A stretch of 5,561 nt of DNA from JAVJRN01 sp047635055 (GTDB lineage: Bacteria > Bacteroidota > Bacteroidia > Cytophagales > Cyclobacteriaceae), in NCBI GenBank assembly GCA_047635055.1, contig JBLIIJ010000169.1, positions 1 to 5,561 of the forward strand, in the 5' to 3' direction. Both the position numbers and the translations under genes were made by a program. Below are positions 1 to 5,561 of this stretch, piece by piece (position 1 is the first letter of the stretch; the number at the start of each line of letters is the position of its first letter). The notes beneath the pieces are model-generated. The model was not told where the DNA came from, made no database searches, and saw nothing but the letters and a program-made list of their open reading frames with translations.

Positions 1-252
1 TCTTCTATGCTGCACAGCCCCATTGACCTCTGCCATATTTACCAACTGAAAGACTAAAGAGTAAAGCTGAACATGCTTTTCTGTTAATTCTTTGTTGTTA
101 AAATTTTCCAACTCATTGATCCATGGAATGGCCAATGCCATATCTTCATCTCCGTTTTCAATAAGCACTTCTTTTAGCGCTTTTAGCAAATATTCAAGAT
201 CATGATACGGTTTACCTAAAGTCTCTTGGATTTTATCAAGTGTTAAATTCAT
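1..252 (-). CDS. ppc: Phosphoenolpyruvate carboxylase, N-terminal fragment (runs off left edge)
   Basis: The minus strand is open from an ATG at 252 to the window edge, giving the first 84 residues of a longer protein. It begins MNLTLDKIQETLGKPYHDLE and contains an IPWINE segment (about residues 43-48), then LTEKHVQLYS and FQLVNMAE, and ends AVQHRR. From memory this matches the N-terminal helical part of Bacteroidota PEP carboxylases, where the helix around FQLVNMAE precedes the conserved catalytic histidine region. Family members are usually about 850-930 residues, so roughly nine tenths of the gene, including all catalytic residues, lies outside. The enzyme carboxylates phosphoenolpyruvate with bicarbonate to oxaloacetate in the cytoplasm, replenishing the TCA cycle. 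The start is fixed by an in-frame TGA two codons upstream (256-258). It is divergent from the SPFH gene. I found no clear promoter on this strand. The family call rests on the N-terminus only. Confidence 0.75.
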   Translation of the reverse strand, partial: MNLTLDKIQETLGKPYHDLEYLLKALKEVLIENGDEDMALAIPWINELENFNNKELTEKHVQLYSLVFQLVNMAEVNGAVQHRR

Positions 253-354
253 TATTCATTTACCATTAAAAATGTGAAATAGCCATGCTCCTAGCAATAA
301 AACTGTTAAATTATTAAAAATATTTCAATTTTCAATTCCTTATCCGGAATAACA

Positions 355-383
355 TTGAGTATAACAGAACCGTGTTAACTTTG
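355..383 (+). promoter_or_regulatory. Bacteroidota-type promoter for the SPFH gene
   Basis: TTG at 355-357 (-33 element) is followed after 18 bp by TAACTTTG at 376-383, an exact match to the Bacteroidota -7 consensus TAnnTTTG. The predicted transcription start is around 388-391, leaving a leader of under 20 bases before the ATG at 407. An inverted pair TAACA (362-366) / TGTTA (373-377) lies in the spacer and overlaps the -7 box. The consensus is established for Bacteroides and Flavobacterium; its use here is inferred. Confidence 0.6.
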
Positions 384-406
384 CTATACATATAAAATAA
401 CCCCAA

Positions 407-1231
407 ATGGATAACAGAAAGTATTTACCACTTATCATAATATTAATTGTAAGCTTGATCGTCGTTGTAACATTTTCTAATAAAATGTTTTTAACAATCG
501 AAGCAGGTGAAGCAGGAATTTTATTTAAGCCCTTTACTGACGGGTTGAAAAAAGATGTAGTCTACGGACAAGGTTTTCATATGATTGCCCCTTGGAATTC
601 GATGTACCTATATAATGTAAAAGAGCAGAAGGCGGAAGAGTCAATGGATATTCTAGATAAAAATGGTCTATCAATAAATGTTGATATCACTATTCGTTTT
701 AATCCAATTCCAACTAGAATAGGCTACCTACACGAACGATTCGGAAAGGCATACATAGGTTCTCTTGTGATTCCAGAAGTAAGATCTGCAGTTAGACAAG
801 TAATGGGTCGTTATACCGCAGAAGAAATTTACTCGACAAAAAGAGCTGAGGTAGAAACGACGATAATTCAGGAGACAGATAAAACGTTATCAAACGAAAA
901 TAATAATATTTTGATGAACGCTTTGCTTATCAGATCTATCAATCTTCCGAAAAATATTAAAAACGCCATAGAAAATAAGTTACAGCAAGAACAAGAAGCG
1001 TTGGCTTATGAGTACAAACTAAATAAAGAGAGAAGCGAAGCAGAAAGAAAGCAAATAGCGGCAGATGGTGAAGCAATAGCCAATAAGATCATTAACAGTA
1101 GTTTAACTGATAACTTGCTAAAAATGAGAGGTATTGAAGCCACTCAAGAATTATCTAAATCTCCGAATTCAAAGATTATTATTATTGGTGGAGGAAAAGA
1201 TGGTCTTCCATTAATTTTAAATGCAAACTAA
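407..1231 (+). CDS. Prohibitin-family SPFH domain membrane protein
   Basis: A 274-residue protein of the SPFH (stomatin/prohibitin/flotillin/HflK-C) superfamily, closest to bacterial prohibitin homologues. Residues about 7-24 form one hydrophobic membrane anchor. R4 and K5 precede it, which suggests a cytoplasmic N-terminus with the bulk outside the inner membrane, as in HflK/HflC and mitochondrial prohibitins. The SPFH domain covers about 28-205, with EAGEAGILF (32-40), GQGFHMIAPW (54-63), and PEVRSAVRQVMGRYTAEEIY (123-142). A charged helical stretch, about 188-230 (KLQQEQEALAYE, then K/E/R-rich), is probably coiled coil. The C-terminus carries IIIIGGGKDGLPLILN, typical of this family. Such proteins assemble into membrane rings and often influence proteases or membrane microdomains; the partner is not visible here. 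ATG 407 is the first in-frame start after TAA at 398-400. No Shine-Dalgarno sequence and no downstream hairpin terminator are seen. Family assignment is firm; specific function is unknown. Confidence 0.9.
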   Translation: MDNRKYLPLIIILIVSLIVVVTFSNKMFLTIEAGEAGILFKPFTDGLKKDVVYGQGFHMIAPWNSMYLYNVKEQKAEESMDILDKNGLSINVDITIRFNPIPTRIGYLHERFGKAYIGSLVIPEVRSAVRQVMGRYTAEEIYSTKRAEVETTIIQETDKTLSNENNNILMNALLIRSINLPKNIKNAIENKLQQEQEALAYEYKLNKERSEAERKQIAADGEAIANKIINSSLTDNLLKMRGIEATQELSKSPNSKIIIIGGGKDGLPLILNAN

Positions 1232-1255
1232 AAAGACTTTATTTTGTTTTTATTA

Positions 1256-1288
1256 TTGAATAAAAGTGAATAAAAAGTAATATTTTCG
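1256..1288 (+). promoter_or_regulatory. Candidate gltA promoter
   Basis: TTG at 1256-1258 is followed after 22 bp by TATTTTCG at 1281-1288, which matches TAnnTTTG in five of six specified positions (C in place of the third T). The predicted start of transcription near 1293-1296 would give a leader of about 16-19 bases before ATG 1312, comparable to the SPFH promoter. The spacer is slightly long and is made largely of an imperfect tandem repeat. Readthrough from the SPFH gene is also possible, since no terminator is seen between them. Confidence 0.4.
1258..1278 (+). repeat. Imperfect tandem repeat in the gltA promoter spacer
   Basis: GAATAAAAGT (1258-1267) is followed directly by GAATAAAAAGT (1268-1278). 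The two units differ by one inserted A. They occupy the spacer of the candidate gltA promoter at a period of 10-11 bp, about one helical turn. In DNA this A-rich the repeat may be chance. Confidence 0.5.
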
Positions 1289-1311
1289 AACTTAAAATAA
1301 ATAAATCAAAT

Positions 1312-2598
1312 ATGTCAAATACTGCTGAAATTAAAGTTGATGGTAAATCCCACATTCTTCCGTTAATAGAAGGTACGGAGCAAGAGAAAGCCATTGATAT
1401 CAGTAAGTTGAGAGCTGAGTCTGGTATTATCACAATAGATCCTGGTTTTAAAAATACGGGTTCTACAAAAAGTGCAATAACATTTCTAGACGGTGAAAAA
1501 GGAATTCTAACTTATAGAGGTTATCCTATCGAACAACTTGCTGAGAAGTCTACTTTCTTAGAAGTTGCTTACCTTCTAATCTATGGGGAATTACCAAGTA
1601 CAGCAGAATTTGATAAGTTCAAAACACAAATCACAAATCATACTTTAGTACACGAAGACATTAAAAAGCTTCTTGACGGTTTTCCGTCAACTGCACACCC
1701 AATGGGTGTTTTGTCTTCTTTAGTTACTTCTTTGACTGCCTTCTATCCTGAAAGCTTAGATCCGAATAGATCATGGGATGAAGTGAATATGAGCATCATT
1801 AGGATCATTGCTAAGATGCCAACATTTGCGGCTTGGTCTTACAAAAACCAAATGGGTCATCCTGTACAATATCCTGATAACAGTTTGGATTATTGTAGTA
1901 ATTTCCTAAAAATGATGTTCGGTTTACCAACCGAAAATTACAATGTTGATCCTGTAGTCACTCGTGCTTTAGACAAGTTGCTCATTCTTCATGCAGATCA
2001 CGAACAAAATTGTTCAGCCTCTACAGTAAGAATTGTTGGTAGCTCACAAGCAAGTTTGTATGCTTCACTTTCCGCAGGTATTAATGCGTTATGGGGTCCT
2101 CTTCATGGTGGCGCCAATACTGCAGTAATTGAAATGTTGGAAAACATTAAAGCTGATGGCGGAGACACTAAAAAATGGATGGCTAAGGCTAAGGATAAAG
2201 ATGATCCATTCAGATTGATGGGTTTTGGTCATCGAGTTTATAAAAACTTCGATCCACGCGCTAAAATCATCAAAAAAGCTGCAGACGATGTGCTTGAGGC
2301 ACTCGGAATAGATGATCCCGTATTGGATATAGCTAAAGGTTTAGAAAAAGAAGCATTAGAGGATCAATACTTCGTTGATAGAAAACTCTATCCGAACGTA
2401 GATTTTTACTCTGGAATCATCTATCGTGCATTGGGTATACCTGCAGAGATGTTCACTGTTATGTTTGCTCTTGGGCGATTACCAGGATGGATCGCACAAT
2501 GGAAAGAGATGAGAGAAAACAAGGAGCCTATCGGTAGACCGAGACAAATCTATGTTGGTAAAAACAAAAGAGATTATGTTTCTTCTGATGAAAGATAA
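1312..2598 (+). CDS. gltA: Citrate synthase
   Basis: A complete 428-residue citrate synthase, the usual length for the bacterial type II (hexameric, E. coli GltA-like) group. It condenses oxaloacetate and acetyl-CoA to citrate, the first step of the TCA cycle, in the cytoplasm. The three catalytic residues are recognisable: H265 in GPLHGGAN, H307 in MGFGHRVYKNFDPR (the family signature), and D364 in NVDFYSG, corresponding to E. coli H264, H305 and D362. HADHEQNCSAST (227-238) supplies a further conserved substrate-site histidine. The N-terminal beta-rich segment (about 1-50) before the helical core is typical of the NADH-sensitive type II group, but allosteric behaviour cannot be read from this alone. 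ATG 1312 is the first in-frame start after TGA at 1267-1269 and follows an A-rich leader without a Shine-Dalgarno sequence. The gene ends 15 bp before a strong hairpin terminator. Its substrate is the product of the ppc gene at the left edge. Confidence 0.98.
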   Translation: MSNTAEIKVDGKSHILPLIEGTEQEKAIDISKLRAESGIITIDPGFKNTGSTKSAITFLDGEKGILTYRGYPIEQLAEKSTFLEVAYLLIYGELPSTAEFDKFKTQITNHTLVHEDIKKLLDGFPSTAHPMGVLSSLVTSLTAFYPESLDPNRSWDEVNMSIIRIIAKMPTFAAWSYKNQMGHPVQYPDNSLDYCSNFLKMMFGLPTENYNVDPVVTRALDKLLILHADHEQNCSASTVRIVGSSQASLYASLSAGINALWGPLHGGANTAVIEMLENIKADGGDTKKWMAKAKDKDDPFRLMGFGHRVYKNFDPRAKIIKKAADDVLEALGIDDPVLDIAKGLEKEALEDQYFVDRKLYPNVDFYSGIIYRALGIPAEMFTVMFALGRLPGWIAQWKEMRENKEPIGRPRQIYVGKNKRDYVSSDER

Positions 2599-2613
2599 AT
2601 GAGTCTACATCAT

Positions 2614-2653
2614 ATAAAAAAAGGGTTCTTCTAACGAAGAACCCTTTTTTTAT
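2614..2653. terminator. Bidirectional intrinsic terminator between convergent genes
   Basis: A perfect inverted repeat with 18-bp arms (2614-2631 and 2636-2653) and a four-base loop, TAAC. The core is GGGTTCTTC / GAAGAACCC, flanked by seven A on the left (2616-2622) and seven T on the right (2645-2651). Read on either strand it gives a GC-containing stem followed by a U-tract. It lies 15 bp after the gltA stop and 21 bp from the stop of the minus-strand gene, so it can end transcription from both sides. Confidence 0.93.
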
Positions 2654-2674
2654 GACTTACTAACAAGCTTATTC

Positions 2675-3184
2675 TTAATATTTTCTATTAAAAATTTCAG
2701 CATATATCAGTGCTTTCTTTGCTTCTTCTGGGTCACTCAAACTTTCTCTTATTGAAGATGCAAATTGTGATGGCACTTCCGCATTAGTAGGTGATTGAAT
2801 TTTAGATTTAAAATGCTCATCCGGAGCAAATTCCAATTCAAAACCTTCCGCACTCTTTACCGACTGTTCATAAACTTTTTTACTTTCCTCATCTGAAAAT
2901 TGGCGTGACACGCCTTCCTCGAAAGCTGAATTCTTTGACTTTTCAGGAGTCCGCATTTGCACTTTTCGTTCGAATTCGCGTTCCGTCGGATTTACAACTT
3001 CTTCTTTTTCCGTTGTAAACTCCTTTAACAAGTCTTCAAAAGTCCTAGTCTTTTGAGGTCTAGATGCTGTAGATGTCATCTCTTCATTAACCGGTTCCTT
3101 AGGAGCATTCTTTTTCTTAAGAAATCTTCCAACAAAATAAATCAATCCAAATACTATGTATAGCCAAAATTGAATGTCGTCCAT
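2675..3184 (-). CDS. Small single-pass membrane protein of unknown function
   Basis: A 169-residue protein I do not recognise with a named function. Residues about 4-22 (IQFWLYIVFGLIYFVGRFL) form one hydrophobic helix, followed at once by KKK (23-25). By the positive-inside rule the rest should lie in the cytoplasm, so the helix is an anchor and not a cleaved signal peptide. The tail is hydrophilic, rich in E, K, S and probably largely disordered. Two parts look more ordered and could be conserved interaction motifs: TRTFEDLLKEF (46-56) and the extreme C-terminus, SDPEEAKKALIYAEIFNRKY (150-169). The C-terminal form resembles the ends of small conserved Bacteroidota hypothetical proteins, from memory only. 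Start ATG 3184 follows an in-frame TAA at 3202-3200. It converges on gltA across the shared terminator and is divergent from smc across 68 bp. The frame is intact, and the anchor plus ordered ends make a real gene likely. Confidence 0.8.
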   Translation of the reverse strand: MDDIQFWLYIVFGLIYFVGRFLKKKNAPKEPVNEEMTSTASRPQKTRTFEDLLKEFTTEKEEVVNPTEREFERKVQMRTPEKSKNSAFEEGVSRQFSDEESKKVYEQSVKSAEGFELEFAPDEHFKSKIQSPTNAEVPSQFASSIRESLSDPEEAKKALIYAEIFNRKY

Positions 3185-3217
3185 TGTGTGCTTTAATGCT
3201 TAATTAATATAAATTTG
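3184..3217 (+). promoter_or_regulatory. Candidate smc promoter
   Basis: TAAATTTG at 3210-3217 matches the Bacteroidota -7 box TAnnTTTG exactly. The best upstream TTG is at 3184-3186, 23 bp away, at the long end of the accepted spacing, and it overlaps the start codon of the divergent gene. Transcription would begin near 3222-3225, about 30 bases before ATG 3253. No comparably good -7 box was found on the minus strand of this intergenic region. Confidence 0.45.
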
Positions 3218-3252
3218 TTAGCTTATTCCATCCATTAATTGAGTCAATCTAC

Positions 3253-5561
3253 ATGCAATTAACACGTCTCGAGATCAAGGGATTTAAAAGTTTCGCTGAT
3301 AAAGTTACTATAAATTTTGACGAAGGCATAACTGGAATTGTCGGTCCAAACGGATGTGGCAAATCCAACGTCGTTGATTCCATCAGATGGGTATTAGGAG
3401 AGCAAAAAACAAGAGTTCTTCGGTCTGACAAAATGGAGAATGTTATTTTTAACGGCACAAAAAAAAGGAAGCCTACACAGCTCGCTGAAGTATCACTCAC
3501 ATTTAATAATACTAAAAACCTCATCCCTACTGAATACACGCATGTAACTGTTACCAGACGATATTTCAGGTCTGGCGAAAGTGAGTATTTATTAAATAAT
3601 GTGACATGCCGTTTAAAGGATATTACGAATTTATTTCTTGATACTGGAATAGCCTCCAACACTTACGCTATTATCGAACTTAGAATGGTCGATGACCTGC
3701 TAAACGATAAAGACAATTCAAGAAGAAGTCTTTTCGAAGAAGCTGCAGGCATCTCAAAATTTAAAATTAGAAAAAAGGAGACCTTAAAGAAACTTGGTGA
3801 TACCGATGACGATTTAGACCGAGTGGAAGATTTACTTTTTGAAATAGATAAAAACCTCAAGTCTTTAGAGCGTCAAGCTAAACAGACCAAGAAGTATTAT
3901 GAAATAAAGGAAGATTATAAAAATTTTAGTGTTGGACTAGCCAAAAAGTCAATTGCTCATCAAACAGAAGTTTTCAATAAGGTTGAAAAGCAAATCACTG
4001 CCGAGACAGATAAGAAAAGCTCGCTAAACACTCAATTATCAGAAAAAGAAGCACTGATAGAAAAAACAAAAGCTGATCTTATTATCAAAGAAAAGCTTCT
4101 CTCATCACGCCAAAAATCGCTTAACCAACATGTTGGAAATATTCGCCAATATGAAAGTGATAAGAAAATAAAGAATGAACGACAAAGGTATTTGAACGAC
4201 CGAATTGAAAACCTCAAAGAGCAAATTTCGCAGGATAAACAAAGTAATGAGCGAGCCGCATTCTCCATTCAAAGTCTTGATAAGGAAAGAGAAACTGCCG
4301 AGAGTATTCTCTCTGATCTAAATAGACGCTTGGAACAATTGAGGGATGATTTTGAAGCTCAAAAAATAAAAACAGCCAACACTCAAAAATTTCTTGATGA
4401 AAATAGTCAACAACATTCCGGTAAACGTGAACAAGTTTATCAATTAAGTAAGGACATTGAGGTTCGTGAAATTCAACTGAGTACCTACAAAATAGAAATG
4501 GAAGCCTCCCAACAGGACTCTTCTAATCAATCTGAATCACTTAAATCTTTTGACGATAAACTTGAAGAAATCGGTGTGAATCGTGACGCCAAAAACAATC
4601 AACTAACTAAACAAAAAAAGACTGAGGAAGACCTTAAATCGAGTATCGATAGCGTAGAACAAAAAATATCGTTACTTAAAGAAGAATTAACCAAAACAAA
4701 CAGAGCGCTCGATTCAAAAGACAATGAATATAATTTAACCAAATCACTTGTTGATAATCTTGAAGGATTTCCTGAGGCTATTAAATTTCTGAAGAAAAAT
4801 GCGCAGTGGAAGAATGCTCCATTATTGTCTGATATTATTTCCTGCCCAGAAGAATATCGAATCTCCATAGAGAATTACCTCGAAACCTACATGAATTATT
4901 ATGTAGTTGACACCATAGAGGATGCGCTGAAGGCTGTCAATTTATTGAGTGACGCTGGCCGAGGAAAAGCCAACTTTTTCATTCTTGATAAATTAGAATC
5001 ATTTAAAACTGCGGCTGCCTTTCTTGTACCAAGAACCGTTCCTGCAACAGAAATCGTAGAGTATGAAGATAAATTCAAAAAGCTGATTTCGTTTCTTTTA
5101 GAGAATGTGTGTATTTATGATGGCGCAATACCAGAAACTAACACTCATGCAATACTTGTAGATAAAGGAGGTAAAACCTCCATAAGAAAGTTTAGCATCT
5201 CTGGAGGATCTGTTGGGTTATTTGAAGGAAAAAGAATTGGTAGAGCCAAAAATTTGGAGAAACTAGCCAAAGAGATAAAAGAGCTCAGAACCAAACAAGC
5301 CATTGCCGATGAAAGTATTACGCAGCAGCAATCTGAATTGGCTAGATTGAAATCAAGCACAAAGCATGAAGATCTTGAAATACTAACAGAAGAAATAAAT
5401 CGTATCAATGAAAGCTATGTTACGATCAAGACCAAACAAGAACAATTCGGGCAACTACTCTCTTCAAGCAAAAACAAAAGAGAGGAAATATTATCAAGAA
5501 TTGGTACGCTTGAATTTGACTTAAGCGATTTAAGACCCCAGCAGAAGATTGCATCTGAACT
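3253..5561 (+). CDS. smc: Chromosome segregation protein SMC, N-terminal two thirds (runs off right edge)
   Basis: The frame is open from ATG 3253 to the window end: 769 complete codons plus two bases, no stop or frameshift. Bacterial SMC is usually about 1,170-1,190 residues, so about a third is missing. The ATPase head N-lobe comes first: MQLTRLEIKGFKSFADKVTI, Walker A GPNGCGKSN (31-39, K37), the WVLGEQ Q-loop (46-51), and R57 in LRSDKMENVIFNGT, at the position of the B. subtilis arginine finger. LFEEAAGISKFKIRKKE (160-176) leads into a long coiled coil to about 495. The hinge spans about 500-665, with FPEAIKFLKKN, ENYLETYMNYYVVDTIEDAL and GGSVGLFEGKRIGR (651-664). The return coil follows. 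The C-terminal head, with the ABC signature and Walker B, lies outside. SMC forms ATP-driven DNA-loop-extruding dimers, normally with ScpA and ScpB, neither seen here. An odd point is IIELRM (140-145) where most SMCs have an I-x-Q-G sequence. Confidence 0.97.
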   Translation, partial: MQLTRLEIKGFKSFADKVTINFDEGITGIVGPNGCGKSNVVDSIRWVLGEQKTRVLRSDKMENVIFNGTKKRKPTQLAEVSLTFNNTKNLIPTEYTHVTVTRRYFRSGESEYLLNNVTCRLKDITNLFLDTGIASNTYAIIELRMVDDLLNDKDNSRRSLFEEAAGISKFKIRKKETLKKLGDTDDDLDRVEDLLFEIDKNLKSLERQAKQTKKYYEIKEDYKNFSVGLAKKSIAHQTEVFNKVEKQITAETDKKSSLNTQLSEKEALIEKTKADLIIKEKLLSSRQKSLNQHVGNIRQYESDKKIKNERQRYLNDRIENLKEQISQDKQSNERAAFSIQSLDKERETAESILSDLNRRLEQLRDDFEAQKIKTANTQKFLDENSQQHSGKREQVYQLSKDIEVREIQLSTYKIEMEASQQDSSNQSESLKSFDDKLEEIGVNRDAKNNQLTKQKKTEEDLKSSIDSVEQKISLLKEELTKTNRALDSKDNEYNLTKSLVDNLEGFPEAIKFLKKNAQWKNAPLLSDIISCPEEYRISIENYLETYMNYYVVDTIEDALKAVNLLSDAGRGKANFFILDKLESFKTAAAFLVPRTVPATEIVEYEDKFKKLISFLLENVCIYDGAIPETNTHAILVDKGGKTSIRKFSISGGSVGLFEGKRIGRAKNLEKLAKEIKELRTKQAIADESITQQQSELARLKSSTKHEDLEILTEEINRINESYVTIKTKQEQFGQLLSSSKNKREEILSRIGTLEFDLSDLRPQQKIASE

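Noticed and set aside
250..266. A four-codon frame (M-V-N-E-stop, 266-252, minus) overlapping the ppc start by TAATG.
   Set aside because: It is too short to support as a leader peptide and has no attenuator hairpin near it.
335..350. Small inverted repeat ATTCC / GGAAT with a six-base loop upstream of the SPFH promoter.
   Set aside because: The arms are only five bases and there is no T-tract, so it is neither a terminator nor a supported operator.
1232..1256. T-rich stretch after the SPFH stop that resembles a terminator tail.
   Set aside because: No stable hairpin precedes the T-rich bases, so an intrinsic terminator cannot be supported.
1239..1433. Minus-strand open frame of 64 codons across the gltA start.
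   Set aside because: It overlaps the gltA start and its promoter region antisense and shows no recognisable protein features.
3238..3248. Short perfect dyad ATTGA-G-TCAAT just upstream of the smc start.
   Set aside because: Five-base arms in AT-rich DNA are expected by chance, and there is only one copy. It could bind a regulator, but the evidence is too thin to call.
3343..3369. Cysteine (C35) in the SMC Walker A loop where B. subtilis has serine.
   Set aside because: GPNGCGKSN is a common variant in bacterial SMC proteins and does not mark a defect.
3459..3466. Run of eight A inside smc (ACA AAA AAA AGG), a possible slippage site; a seven-A run also occurs at 4613-4619.
   Set aside because: The zero frame stays open for the whole window, and such runs are common in AT-rich genomes. 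Nothing suggests a functional frameshift product.
3249..5408. Several minus-strand open frames of 65-137 codons opposite smc (3249-3662, 3663-3860, 4032-4268, 4599-4868, 5145-5408).
   Set aside because: They are antisense to an intact, strongly recognised smc frame, and their translations are S/L/F-rich low-complexity sequence typical of shadow frames.

Overview
The window is AT-rich chromosomal DNA from a member of the Bacteroidota, most likely the Cytophagales/Cytophagia side. Three things support this. The phosphoenolpyruvate carboxylase N-terminus and the SMC head both read like the Bacteroidota versions of those families. None of the starts has a convincing Shine-Dalgarno sequence, and leaders are A-rich. 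The intergenic regions contain matches to the Bacteroidota promoter form (TTG, then about 18-23 bases, then TAnnTTTG). Genus-level placement is not possible from the sequence alone.

Layout. Positions 1-252 (minus) hold the first 84 codons of a phosphoenolpyruvate carboxylase (ppc) that runs off the left edge. A 154-bp divergent intergenic region follows, with a good promoter for the plus-strand gene at 407-1231, a membrane-anchored prohibitin/SPFH protein. After an 80-bp gap comes citrate synthase (gltA, 1312-2598, plus). A near-ideal bidirectional terminator hairpin (2614-2653) separates gltA from a convergent minus-strand gene (2675-3184). That gene encodes a small single-pass membrane protein of unknown function. 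It is divergent, across 68 bp, from smc (3253 to the right edge, plus). The smc reading frame is open for 769 codons, covering the N-terminal ATPase half, the first coiled-coil arm, the hinge and the start of the return arm.

How the genes relate. PEP carboxylase makes oxaloacetate and citrate synthase consumes it, so two enzymes at the entry to the TCA cycle lie within about 1 kb of each other, with an SPFH protein between them. They are on opposite strands and appear to have separate promoters, so this is a neighbourhood and not an operon. SMC belongs to chromosome organisation and segregation and has no evident link to the metabolic genes.

No mobile element, CRISPR array, tRNA or rRNA was seen, and there is no sign of recent transfer. 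This is mostly housekeeping DNA, and I did not find a convincing novel system. The items most worth a second look are the unknown membrane protein beside smc, the lineage-type substitution in the SMC head, and a cluster of TAACA/TGTTA boxes around the SPFH promoter.
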